From: Bryobacter aggregatus MPL3 | GTDB taxonomy: Bacteria; Acidobacteriota; Terriglobia; Bryobacterales; Bryobacteraceae | Assembly (NCBI RefSeq): GCF_000702445.1 | Contig: NZ_JNIF01000003.1 | Location: 1,736,001 to 1,800,000 of the forward strand | Direction: 5' to 3' | Length of the DNA: 64,000 nucleotides | In this document: piece after piece, positions 25,792-34,384 of the stretch | How the letters are laid out: the number at the start of each line of letters is the position of its first letter | How positions within the stretch are numbered: the stretch's first letter is position 1 | The notes under the pieces: generated by a model | What the model saw: only the letters and a program-made list of their open reading frames with translations | The model's database searches: none | Told to the model about the DNA's origin: nothing | Program-made: the position numbers and the translations under genes

Positions 25792-27446
25792 GGGTGGGCA
25801 ATCACCAGCAGCGTCTTGGCACGTTGAAAGACGCATTCTAAACATTGGCGCATGTTGTCCGGGTCGAGGGCCGCGAAGCTTTCATCGAGCAGCACCAGAT
25901 CGCCTCCCTGGAGCAGGGCCCGTCCGAGAAAGAGCCGGCTGCGTTCTCCCTGTGACAGCTGCCAGCCTGTCTCTCCCACCATCGTTTCCATTCCCGAGGG
26001 CATCCGGGCGAGCAGCGGGCCGAGGCCCAATTCCTGGCACAGCTCCCAGGCCTCTTTCTTGTCTTGTTCCGTATGCGGATCAGCCCGGCCCAGCAACAGA
26101 TTGAAGCAGAAGCTTGCTGCCATCAGATGATTCTCGTGAAACTGCGGCACTGTCACAATTCGCTGCCTCCATCCGGCATCGCCGAGAGTCTGCCGGTCGA
26201 GGCCCGAGGCAAGCAGCAGCCCAGCCTGGGGTGGCCGTAACCCGGCCAGAATCGCTGCCAGTGTCGATTTCCCGCCTCCTGAGCCCCCCTCCAATAACAG
26301 GAAGTCTCCCCGCCGGATCGTCAAGCTGCACCCCTGCAGCGTTGGTTCCCGGCGTCCGGCATGGGTGAACATAAGCTCCTGCACATCCAGCACGGTATCT
26401 GTCGCGCCCATTGTCGCTCGTAGGATTCCTTCTTCTGGCACACGGCCTGCCGCTGTAAAGATCGGCTTCACCAACGTCCAGGAGACCCAGGCCGCGCCCA
26501 GGCGTGCCATTCCAAATGCGAATCGCGACAATGCCGCATAGGCAAACAGGATGCCTCCCAGGCTCAGGGCCAATTGGGTGGTTGATAACTCCGCACTCAG
26601 AAAAGCCGGGACCAAGCTGGCTATTCCCACCAGCAGATAGCCGCGTGGCATGACGCTCGACAGCCACGCCGTTGTCTGGTCCATCCGCCGTGACAAGTTC
26701 AGATAGCCCACATTCTCGGTATCTTCCTCGACATGCCAATCTGCTGGCGGCTGCTGGGCCAGCCGTGTCCGGTGCCCTGTCATCTTCTCCACCAAGCGGT
26801 GCGTCAGCCGCAGCCGCTCGCTGGTCCAGGCTGCCCGCTGCCGTGTGTTCCAGGCCGCTACCAACAAGTTCGCTGCCACCCAGATCCCGAATCCTGCGAC
26901 CGTCAGCCAGGGTGTGACGCCCTGCGACAGAATGCCTGCTGCAAACAACAGCTCCAAGAGCGCGAGCACCGTCAACATCCCACCGCCCACTGCACTTCGT
27001 TCAATGGACTCCGCCTCCATCGATTGGCTCAGCAGTTGTCCGGCGCCCATCCGCTTCATCAGGTCTGCGTCGATCGTCATCGCTCCTGCCAACAGGCGCT
27101 GCTTCAGCAAGCCTCCCAGGCCCACGGCGAAGGTTCCTTCCAGCCAGGTGCTGAGCGATCGCAAAGGCAGCGTTGTTGCCAGACATAGGGCCCAGGCCAG
27201 CACCCACCCACGATCGAGACGGCCGCTCAAGGCACCTTGTCCAATCGCGGCCCAGGCAAGCAACAGCATTCCGGTTGCCGCAATGTGGCAGAGCAACAGG
27301 CTGAGAAAGCGGCGCAACAGCCCGGTCTCTCGCATCTGCTTCCAGAAGCAGCCACCCGGCGGACGCGCGGCCCCCTCCACTTCCTGATCCACCCTGCCAG
27401 TTGGAGCAGGCAATGCGGCGATCGCCGCCTTTAGACGTGGCTCCAC
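25788..27446 (-). CDS. ABC transporter fusion subunit (membrane + ATPase), no peptidase domain
   Basis: A 552-residue half-transporter with a membrane domain at about 60-300 and an ATPase at 330-552. Walker A is GGSGGGKST, the signature QLSQGERSRLF, Walker B DLVLLDESFAALD and the switch histidine LLVIAHP. The protein ends at that histidine, shorter than most homologues. GTG at 27446 follows a GAGGGGG site by about eight bases and overlaps the upstream gene by 16; the frame could also start at 27515. Both ATPase halves of this exporter look catalytically complete, so it probably pairs with the C39-type subunit as a heterodimer. Confidence 0.82.
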   Translation of the reverse strand: MEPRLKAAIAALPAPTGRVDQEVEGAARPPGGCFWKQMRETGLLRRFLSLLLCHIAATGMLLLAWAAIGQGALSGRLDRGWVLAWALCLATTLPLRSLSTWLEGTFAVGLGGLLKQRLLAGAMTIDADLMKRMGAGQLLSQSMEAESIERSAVGGGMLTVLALLELLFAAGILSQGVTPWLTVAGFGIWVAANLLVAAWNTRQRAAWTSERLRLTHRLVEKMTGHRTRLAQQPPADWHVEEDTENVGYLNLSRRMDQTTAWLSSVMPRGYLLVGIASLVPAFLSAELSTTQLALSLGGILFAYAALSRFAFGMARLGAAWVSWTLVKPIFTAAGRVPEEGILRATMGATDTVLDVQELMFTHAGRREPTLQGCSLTIRRGDFLLLEGGSGGGKSTLAAILAGLRPPQAGLLLASGLDRQTLGDAGWRQRIVTVPQFHENHLMAASFCFNLLLGRADPHTEQDKKEAWELCQELGLGPLLARMPSGMETMVGETGWQLSQGERSRLFLGRALLQGGDLVLLDESFAALDPDNMRQCLECVFQRAKTLLVIAHP

Positions 27447-30016
27447 TGTTTGGCCCCCTCTTCTTGCAAGCGACCCTTCTCCAGACGCAAGCGGCGCCAC
27501 ATCTTGTGATTCCACAGATGGCGGCGCAGCATCTCCTCCTGGTCATAAAGCGCCCGGTAGCGTGAGCCCGCCTGCTCAAACAGCACCCGTGGATTCCCGT
27601 CTTCGAGAATCCTGCCTTCTTCCATCACCAGCACGCGCGAGAAGGCCATCGTGTCCACGACATCGTGTGTGATGCAAAACATCGTCGCCTGGGGGAATCG
27701 ATTCCGCACCCGCCCGACAAAGTCCTGACGTTGTCTGCGATCGAGGCCGCGCGCCGGCTCATCGAGAATCGCCAGACGAACTCCGTCCCGAGCCATCGCC
27801 CGTCCCATGCGTACCCGTTGTCCCTCGCCACCCGACACCAGACGTCCGCCTTCTCCGAGCCTGGTTTGCAAGCCCTCGGGCAAGCGCTGCAATACGCTCG
27901 ACAGTTCCGCATCCTCAACCGAGCGACCGATTCTCTCGCCCGCCGAGGCATCATTGCCATAACTAAGATTGGCAAACAGGCTGTCCTCAAAGAGCTGGAC
28001 TTGCGGATCGATCCACGCCGTCTCACGGCGCAAGCGCGACAGCCGCTTCGCATCGAGAACTTCGCCATCCACCAGCACTCGCCCTGCCACCGGCTGATGC
28101 CAGCCGAGCAGCAATCCAACGAGAGAACTCTTTCCTGCGCCCGACAATCCCACCACGGCGACCTGTTCCCCCGGCGCCACCTGCAACGACACGCCATTCA
28201 GAATCGGATGCCCCGCGGCTGCGACGCGCACCTCTTCCAGTTCGATTGCGACACCGGTGGTCTTGCACTCTCCCGCCTCTGGCGCCGTTACTACTTCTTC
28301 TGGGGAACCGAGCGGTTCGAGAAAGCGCAGCATCGTATTGCGCAGCTCCGGATAGTTTCTGGCGAGGTTGGCGATCTGCTGTCCCAGCGCCGGAATCGCG
28401 AGCGCCCAATAGACGAGCAACAGCAATCCGGCGGGCTCGCTCGCTGCGGAGGCCTGGGTCCAAAGCAACCAGATCACCAAGGAAAAGACGCTCCACAACT
28501 GCAGCGCTTCGGCCTGCACCAGAAAGCGGAGCTGCCGGATTCCTGCCCGGCTCCACTGCGCCAACTGCCGCGCTTGCGCCCGGCGGAGTGTTCCTTCGGC
28601 CGCATGTGCCTGGATCGCAGTCACACCGAGCAGTGCATCCAGATAGAAGCGGCTCAGCGATCCTGTCAACTCCCGCACCCGCATGTCCCGCTCCTGCATC
28701 CCCGCCTGGCAGAACAACGGAACGCCTACCGCAGCGATGGCGGCAAGACCAGCGGGCAGCCAGGCCTGCGGAAAGAAGTAGCCAATTCCCAGTACGGTGA
28801 AGCCCAGTGCAAACACAAGCTTTGCCAATTGCGCGGCGAGTTCGGGCAACTGCCGCAGCATCTGGATCGAATGCGCCCGATAGGCCATATCCGACACCAG
28901 ACGCGACTGGAAGTAGCGATCCCCGAGCAGCGGAATTTTCGAGAGAAACTGCATGCGCAAGCGACTCTCCAGTTGTCGCCCGAGACGCAGTAAACTCAAT
29001 TCCGCCGGCCACTCCAGCAACAGCAACCCGCAAAGGAATCCCGCAACAAGGCCAAGTGCCGCGATCCTCTGGCCGCTCAACGTCAAATGTTTCGCCAGGT
29101 CGAACAGGCTGCGAAACAAGAGCGCTTCTACGACTGTTCCCGCCGCTGCGGCAAACAGCGCGAGCAGCAACAGGGCCGCGATTGCCCAGCCCGCCTCCCG
29201 CAGCGTGCGCCACAAGTGCAAGCCCGGTTGCGGCGGAGCTTCTGTCAGACTCAAGCGCAGTGCCTCCGGCAATGCTGTGATGTCCGCCTCCCCACACCCG
29301 GCTGCTTGCAAAAGCACCGCGCCCCGCAACCGCACCTGCGATTCGTCTCCTTCCACGGGACAAATCGACCAGTAGCGATCGGGAATCTCTCCCGGCTCCT
29401 GGCGCAATGCTGCCAGCGTCGCCGCTACTTCGCGATGGGCAATCTTGCGCTCGGCGACCAGCGCTTCGGTCAGGCGCAAGGCCGCATCGAGTGCGGCAAG
29501 GTCTTCCCACTGCGGCTGCGGCACTCCCAACGCCCGGCATCTCCGCGCCAGCGTTTTCTGATAGGTTTCAGACTCCGCCCAGCCCAGCCATGCCTCCCGT
29601 GGAATCGCCTGCTCATGCAGAAACAAGGAAGCAAGAAAATGTTCCCGCTTCATCCACAGGCGCCCCACCGATGGGTCCATCAACTGGACATAAGGGCCGT
29701 GTACCCGCCATAGCACCACAAAGTGCGTCGAGCCTCCCGCCAGCCGGGTGACCACGATCGCAGGCAGGCAAGCACTCTCCGGCAGCAGCAGAAGATCGGG
29801 CGGCATCATCATCTGCGTCACTTCCATCCCGAGCCGCTGCGCGGTCTCTTCCATCGTGTCGATCGACGTGCCATCGACATCGGTTTGGCAGGCCTCGCGC
29901 AGGCGGCCATAAGAGAGATAGCGATGGTAGCCCCCAAAGAGAGCCTTCAGCGATGCGGGCCCGCAATCCATTGAAGAGCTCTGGATCACCTCGGGCACAA
30001 ACCACCGGCGGCTCAT
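27431..30016 (-). CDS. Peptidase-containing ABC exporter (C39 peptidase + membrane + ATPase)
   Basis: An 861-residue protein. The N-terminal C39 double-glycine peptidase has an intact site: Gln12 and Cys18 (IQSSSMDCGPASL), His98 (STHFVVLW) and Asp114 (MDPSVG). An extra region of about 140 residues (145-285) precedes five to six membrane helices. The ATPase has Walker A GLSGAGKSS, signature VSGGEGQRVRMG, Walker B LAILDEPARGLD and the switch histidine CITHDV. Such exporters cut leader peptides after Gly-Gly and export the product. The ATG overlaps the HlyD stop (ATGA). No Gly-Gly leader peptide was seen next to it. Confidence 0.92.
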   Translation of the reverse strand: MSRRWFVPEVIQSSSMDCGPASLKALFGGYHRYLSYGRLREACQTDVDGTSIDTMEETAQRLGMEVTQMMMPPDLLLLPESACLPAIVVTRLAGGSTHFVVLWRVHGPYVQLMDPSVGRLWMKREHFLASLFLHEQAIPREAWLGWAESETYQKTLARRCRALGVPQPQWEDLAALDAALRLTEALVAERKIAHREVAATLAALRQEPGEIPDRYWSICPVEGDESQVRLRGAVLLQAAGCGEADITALPEALRLSLTEAPPQPGLHLWRTLREAGWAIAALLLLALFAAAAGTVVEALLFRSLFDLAKHLTLSGQRIAALGLVAGFLCGLLLLEWPAELSLLRLGRQLESRLRMQFLSKIPLLGDRYFQSRLVSDMAYRAHSIQMLRQLPELAAQLAKLVFALGFTVLGIGYFFPQAWLPAGLAAIAAVGVPLFCQAGMQERDMRVRELTGSLSRFYLDALLGVTAIQAHAAEGTLRRAQARQLAQWSRAGIRQLRFLVQAEALQLWSVFSLVIWLLWTQASAASEPAGLLLLVYWALAIPALGQQIANLARNYPELRNTMLRFLEPLGSPEEVVTAPEAGECKTTGVAIELEEVRVAAAGHPILNGVSLQVAPGEQVAVVGLSGAGKSSLVGLLLGWHQPVAGRVLVDGEVLDAKRLSRLRRETAWIDPQVQLFEDSLFANLSYGNDASAGERIGRSVEDAELSSVLQRLPEGLQTRLGEGGRLVSGGEGQRVRMGRAMARDGVRLAILDEPARGLDRRQRQDFVGRVRNRFPQATMFCITHDVVDTMAFSRVLVMEEGRILEDGNPRVLFEQAGSRYRALYDQEEMLRRHLWNHKMWRRLRLEKGRLQEEGAKQWSHV

Positions 30017-31179
30017 GGCCTTCCCAACTGCGGTGCGCTCAGCGCCTGCCCGGCACTGCGCAACAACAAAGCGGCCGGTGCAATGCGCTCTACTTCAATC
30101 TCCACCGCGCCGGGCATTCCATGTTCGAGAGGCATACGCAGTGTCTGGTCCGCATCGATATACAACTCGACGCGTACCTGCTGATCGCGAATCTCCTGCG
30201 CCACCCGCGATACTGTTGCCTGCACCGCACCAAACTCGGCCCAGGGAAACCCCTGCAGACGCATCCGCGCTTTCTGTCCCGCGCGGATGCGTCCGAACGC
30301 TGCGGGTGCGGGATAAACTCCGGCAATCATCAGAGCCCCGCTCGGGAGAATCGACCCCAGTTTTTCGCCCTCCTGCACCACCGCGCCCACTCGCAGGAGC
30401 AGGCTCTCGGCGAGCCTCCCTCCGATTGGCGCGCGTACCTTCTTGCGTTCGATCTCATAGCCCAGCTTCTCGATCGCCGCGCCGATTGTGCTTCGCTCGC
30501 TCTCGAGTTTGACGATCTCGGAGCGAATCCTCTCGATGCGCACATCGCGCTCGCGATCTTTTGTCGCCTGCTCCTGGGCCAGCCTGCCCGGCGCCGCTTC
30601 GAGTGTGACGACGCTGGCCCGTAAGCGCCGCAACTCCGCTGCGCTCCGGTCCAGATCCCGTGCCGCCACCAGCCCAGCCACGCTCAGCTTCTGCGTCCGC
30701 TTCCATTCGTCTTCGGCAAACTGCATTGCGGCCTCGGCCTCCCGAATGCGGCTCTGCGCCTCCACTCCGAGCGATTTCGCGCTCCGCTGTTCTGCCTCGC
30801 GCGCGGCCTCTTCGGCCTGCAACTGGTTGCGCAGCCGCGCGATCTCCGGGGCAAGCCCAATTGCTCGTACCTGTTCCTGCCGCATTTGCAATTGGTCCGG
30901 CGCGGCATCGATTTCCACCATCACCTCGCCCTGCTTCACCAACTGCCCGGCGCGCAGGCTGGTCTTGACCACCCGGCCGGCAAAGGGAGCTTGCACAGGA
31001 TAGGTGGAGGCATCGAGCTCGAGACGCGCCTCGCTGCTCACTTCATAGAGCGACACCGGAATTTGTGTCGCCCACCACATCCATCCCCCGAGCAACGCCA
31101 GTCCTGTCGCAATCGCCAGCACGCTCCCCCCGCTGCGTTCCTGCAGGAGTGCGAGATAGGTTTTGCTGAAGGCCGTCAT
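30013..31179 (-). CDS. HlyD-family periplasmic adaptor of the exporter
   Basis: A 388-residue adaptor with a short cytosolic start, a membrane anchor (SVLAIATGLALLGGWMWWA, about residues 19-38), and a lipoyl-like half motif (YPVQAPFAGRVVKTSLRAGQLV). A long coiled coil follows (about 95-230) with repeated Arg/Glu/Ala heptads, then the second lipoyl half (KVRAPIGGRLAESLLLRVGAVV) and a beta-barrel region. It bridges the ABC exporter to an outer-membrane channel. It is the first gene of the operon; a sigma-54-like promoter lies about 110 bases upstream, in the gap facing rpoN. Confidence 0.92.
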   Translation of the reverse strand: MTAFSKTYLALLQERSGGSVLAIATGLALLGGWMWWATQIPVSLYEVSSEARLELDASTYPVQAPFAGRVVKTSLRAGQLVKQGEVMVEIDAAPDQLQMRQEQVRAIGLAPEIARLRNQLQAEEAAREAEQRSAKSLGVEAQSRIREAEAAMQFAEDEWKRTQKLSVAGLVAARDLDRSAAELRRLRASVVTLEAAPGRLAQEQATKDRERDVRIERIRSEIVKLESERSTIGAAIEKLGYEIERKKVRAPIGGRLAESLLLRVGAVVQEGEKLGSILPSGALMIAGVYPAPAAFGRIRAGQKARMRLQGFPWAEFGAVQATVSRVAQEIRDQQVRVELYIDADQTLRMPLEHGMPGAVEIEVERIAPAALLLRSAGQALSAPQLGRP

Positions 31180-31299
31180 GGATTCTCAAAAGGACATGCG
31201 CGATTTGAGAAAGAAATCGATCATCGCCTCTCGGGTTTTTGTGCGAAAGCTCGTCTATCCCCAATCAGACGAATCACTTACACCGTTCTTTCGGCCTAC

Positions 31300-31315
31300 A
31301 GCAATCCAGTCTCCA
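31300..31315 (-). promoter_or_regulatory. Possible sigma-54 (-24/-12) promoter for the exporter operon
   Basis: On the minus strand TGG (31315-31313) and TTGCT (31304-31300) are spaced so that GG and GC are ten bases apart, as RNA polymerase-sigma-54 requires. The middle of the -24 box does not match the usual CACG. Transcription would begin near 31289. The rpoN gene itself starts 55 bases away on the other strand. A chance match is possible. Confidence 0.3.
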
Positions 31316-31370
31316 ATCGAGGATCGCTCCCGGGAAAAACTCATTCCCTTGCTATTCTTGAATCGGAAAG

Positions 31371-32915
31371 ATGCTTTCGCCCCGATTAGATGTCCGAGTC
31401 TCGCAAAAGCAGACACTGACCCCTGGCCTGGTCCAGTTGGTGACAGTCCTCCAACTGAATCGGCTGGAGCTGCGCGACATGATCACGCAGGAACTGGTGG
31501 CCAATCCGTTTCTTGATGAGACCGAAGGCGAAGAGCTCACCCCCCAGGAAATCCAGACTCTCCTCGAAGCCGAACGCATCAGCGACCCGAGCGATCAAGC
31601 GGTCATGGAAATGCTCGAAACGCCGCCCGCTGCTTCCTATGAAGCGGAAGGCGAGTACGAAAGCCGGGCTGCTGAAGCCGCCCAGGACAACCCGAATGCG
31701 GTCGAAGAAGCCCCCAAAGCCGCCGATCCTTTCGATGAAATCGATTTCGGCTCTTACTTTGACGAGTATCTCGACCCCGGCCACAAAACACCCGCGGGCG
31801 AAGTTTCTGAGAAGGCCTCTTTTGAGACTTTCCTGAGTTCTCCCGTCACTTTGGCGAGCCATCTGACTTCGCAACTGAGCCTGATTCTGATGAACGACTC
31901 GGAGCGCGAAGCTGCCGAGGCAATCATCGGCAACCTCGACGAGAACGGCTATCTGCTCGAGCCGCTCGAAGAAATCGGCCGCTCCGAAGGTCTGACTTTC
32001 GACGACATGGAAGATGGTCTCGAGATTGTCCAGAGCCTCGACCCGGCAGGCATCGGTGCGCGCGACATGCGCGAATGCCTCATGCTGCAGCTCAAGAGCA
32101 ATGGAGCCAAGGGCGGCGTTGCCTGGCAGATTGTCAGCGACCATATGCGCCTGCTTGAGCGCCGTGAGTTCAAAGAGATTGCAAAGCTTCTGGGACGTCC
32201 GCAGGAGCATATCGACATTGCGCTCCAGGTGATCCGCAAGCTCGACCCGCACCCTGGCCTTCGTTATTCCAGCCAGGCACCCCAAACCGTCGAGCCCGAC
32301 GTCTACATCTTTAAGGAAGGCGAAGACTACCTGATCCAGCTCAACGACGAGGACATGCCGCAGATCCGCCTGAATCCGGGCTATCGCCGGATGCTCGACA
32401 AGGATCAGGCGCCGGAGAAAGACGTTCGCAACTACATCCGCGAACGTTATTCGAGCGCGCTCATGCTCATGAAGAACATTGAGCAGCGGCGTCAGACCAT
32501 TCTCAAGGTCTGCCAGTGTGTCGTTGAACGCCAGCGGGACTTTCTCGAGGATGGTCTGGATTTCATCCAGCCGATGATGATCAAAGATCTTGCTGAAGAG
32601 ATTGGCGTTCATCCGTCCACCGTTAGCCGCGCTGTCGCCGGCAAGTACGTCCACACGCCGCAAGGTGTCTTCGAACTCCGATTTTTCTTCTCAGAAGCCG
32701 TCCAGGGCCCTGCGGGCGCTGGCACCGCGTTGCTCGTTCTCAAAAGAAAGGTGAAGAAGATGATCGAGGACGAAGACTCCGCGCACCCCCTCACCGACGA
32801 CCAGATCACCGCACGTCTCAACGACGAAGGTATCCAGGTCACACGCCGTACCGTGGCCAAATACCGCGAAGATCTCAAGATCCCTTCAACGCACCATCGG
32901 CGCGTTAAGAAATAG
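31371..32915 (+). CDS. rpoN: RNA polymerase sigma-54 factor
   Basis: The 514-residue protein has all RpoN regions. Region I is the Gln/Leu-rich N-terminus (QKQTLTPGLVQLVTVLQLNRLEL). An acidic region II follows (60-130). The core-binding domain includes LASHLTSQLSL and IIGNLDENGYL. The DNA-binding part contains EIGVHPSTVSRAVAGKYVHTPQGVFELRFFFS. The RpoN box near residue 491 reads TRRTVAKYRE, with Thr for the usual Ala. It directs -24/-12 promoters that need enhancer-binding proteins. The hpf gene follows after 12 bases, a widely kept order. Confidence 0.97.
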   Translation: MLSPRLDVRVSQKQTLTPGLVQLVTVLQLNRLELRDMITQELVANPFLDETEGEELTPQEIQTLLEAERISDPSDQAVMEMLETPPAASYEAEGEYESRAAEAAQDNPNAVEEAPKAADPFDEIDFGSYFDEYLDPGHKTPAGEVSEKASFETFLSSPVTLASHLTSQLSLILMNDSEREAAEAIIGNLDENGYLLEPLEEIGRSEGLTFDDMEDGLEIVQSLDPAGIGARDMRECLMLQLKSNGAKGGVAWQIVSDHMRLLERREFKEIAKLLGRPQEHIDIALQVIRKLDPHPGLRYSSQAPQTVEPDVYIFKEGEDYLIQLNDEDMPQIRLNPGYRRMLDKDQAPEKDVRNYIRERYSSALMLMKNIEQRRQTILKVCQCVVERQRDFLEDGLDFIQPMMIKDLAEEIGVHPSTVSRAVAGKYVHTPQGVFELRFFFSEAVQGPAGAGTALLVLKRKVKKMIEDEDSAHPLTDDQITARLNDEGIQVTRRTVAKYREDLKIPSTHHRRVKK

Positions 32916-32927
32916 AGACAGCCCAGT

Positions 32928-33491
32928 ATGAAGACTCACTACACCGGAAAACTCGAGCCGCTCACGAAGGAGCAGCAGAAGAATCTCGACACTCACTTCG
33001 CCAAAATTGGCAAGCTTGTCGACCGAAAGGGAGAACGCGAAGCGCACATCGTGCTCACCAGTGTCCGCTTCAGTAAAAAAGCCGAAGTCACGATGAACTA
33101 CTACGGCAAGCAGGCTTGCGGCACGGCCACGCATAAAGATCAGTTCCTGGCTCTCCTGGCTGCGATCAGCAAGCTGGAGATCCAGATGCAGAAGCTGCAC
33201 AGTAAGTGGTCCGACGCCAAGCGCCACGGTGACGGCATGAACGGCAAAAAGAGTCCCGTTCCCAGCGCGCCTGCGGCTCCTGAACCGAAGGCGAAGAAGA
33301 CCAACGGGGCCGCCACCAGCTACGGCCCGGCCAAGATCCAGCGCAGCGCAAAGCCCCTTACTCTGGAAGAAGCCCCGCTTGCGCTGAAGGCCTCTTCCAC
33401 CTATCTTCTGTTTGAAGAAACTTCTTCCGGCCAGGTCTACATCATTGCTCGCCGTGCCGACGGCGGCCTGGACCTCATTGAAGCCAGATAG
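32928..33491 (+). CDS. hpf: Ribosome hibernation promoting factor (long form)
   Basis: A 187-residue protein. The N-terminal domain matches the HPF/RaiA fold (PLTKEQQKNLDTHFAKIGKLV, EAHIVLTSVRFSKKAEVTMNY), which binds the 30S decoding site. After a Lys/Ala/Pro linker (105-140), the C-terminal segment KPLTLEEAPLALKASSTYLLFE and VYIIARRADGGLDLIE resembles the dimerisation domain of long-form HPF, which joins two 70S ribosomes into 100S particles. It sits between rpoN and rapZ, two bases from the latter. Confidence 0.87.
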   Translation: MKTHYTGKLEPLTKEQQKNLDTHFAKIGKLVDRKGEREAHIVLTSVRFSKKAEVTMNYYGKQACGTATHKDQFLALLAAISKLEIQMQKLHSKWSDAKRHGDGMNGKKSPVPSAPAAPEPKAKKTNGAATSYGPAKIQRSAKPLTLEEAPLALKASSTYLLFEETSSGQVYIIARRADGGLDLIEAR

Positions 33492-33493
33492 CT

Positions 33494-34384
33494 GTGCATC
33501 CCGGTTCCCGGCAGTCTGAACTCGTTATCATTACCGGCCTGAGCGGATCGGGCAAAGGCACTGTCCTCAAATGCTTTGAGGATATGGGCTATTACGCGGT
33601 CGACAATCTGCCGCTCGATCTGTTCCCGAAGTTTGCAGAACTCACCAAGGACGCGCCGAACATCCGGCGCGCCGCCTTGGTGGTGGATATCCGTGAAGGC
33701 GAAACGCTCAAACGTTTTCCTGCTCTTTATCAGGAAGTCTCTGCCAAGGTCCCCACCAAGCTCATCTTTCTGGATGCCGACGACAGCACGCTCGTCCGCC
33801 GCTTCTCAGAGACCCGCCGTCCCCACCCGCTCGGCAAGAGCCGCTCAGTCCTCAAAAATGTACAGGCCGAACGCGCCCTGCTCGAGGAACTGCGCTCTCT
33901 TTCCACCATCGCCCTCAACACCAGTAAATTCAACGGCCATGAGTTGCGCGCCCTCATTGAGGAGCAGTTTCTCAACTCTGATTCCGAACCGCGCCTCGCG
34001 ATTCATGTTTCGAGCTTCGGTTTTCGCCACGGCATCCAGCAGGATGCGGATCTTGTTTTCGACGTCCGTTTTCTGCCCAATCCCAACTACATCCCCGAAT
34101 TCAAACCCTTCACCGGCAGGCACCCTAGCGTCGCCCGTTATATTCGCAGCTTCCCGCAAACCCAGGAATTCCTCACCAAGGTCTGCGACATGCTGTCCTA
34201 CCTGTTGCCGCACTACATCAAAGAAGGTAAAAGCTATCTCACCATTGCTTTTGGCTGCACCGGCGGCCAGCATCGGAGTGTCATGATTGCCGAGGAAGTC
34301 TCCAAGCGCCTCAAGCGGGAAGGCTACCCCATCAAAGTCCAGCACCGCGATAGCCCCTCGAAGTCCGGCAAAAAGAGTGTCTAG
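33494..34384 (+). CDS. rapZ: RNase adapter protein / nucleotide-binding protein RapZ (YvcJ family)
   Basis: The 296-residue protein shows the P-loop GLSGSGKG near the N-terminus, LIFLDADDSTLVRRFSETRRPHP, and the C-terminal block DVRFLPNPNYIPEFKPFTG, with FGCTGGQHRSV. In E. coli RapZ guides RNase E to the small RNA GlmZ; in other phyla the target is unknown. It begins with GTG two bases after the hpf stop. The neighbouring ptsN found in proteobacterial rpoN operons is absent. The end overlaps the next gene by eight bases. Confidence 0.95.
   Translation: MHPGSRQSELVIITGLSGSGKGTVLKCFEDMGYYAVDNLPLDLFPKFAELTKDAPNIRRAALVVDIREGETLKRFPALYQEVSAKVPTKLIFLDADDSTLVRRFSETRRPHPLGKSRSVLKNVQAERALLEELRSLSTIALNTSKFNGHELRALIEEQFLNSDSEPRLAIHVSSFGFRHGIQQDADLVFDVRFLPNPNYIPEFKPFTGRHPSVARYIRSFPQTQEFLTKVCDMLSYLLPHYIKEGKSYLTIAFGCTGGQHRSVMIAEEVSKRLKREGYPIKVQHRDSPSKSGKKSV

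Noticed and set aside
25788-31179. Calling the exporter a full NHLP/RiPP export set
   Set aside because: The second ABC lacks the expected N-terminal domain and no precursor peptide was found, so only a general C39-type exporter is claimed.
31163-31516. 117-residue frame spanning the gap between the exporter operon and rpoN
   Set aside because: It overlaps rpoN in another frame, lacks a ribosome-binding site and motif, and would obscure the promoter region; no Gly-Gly leader is present in it.
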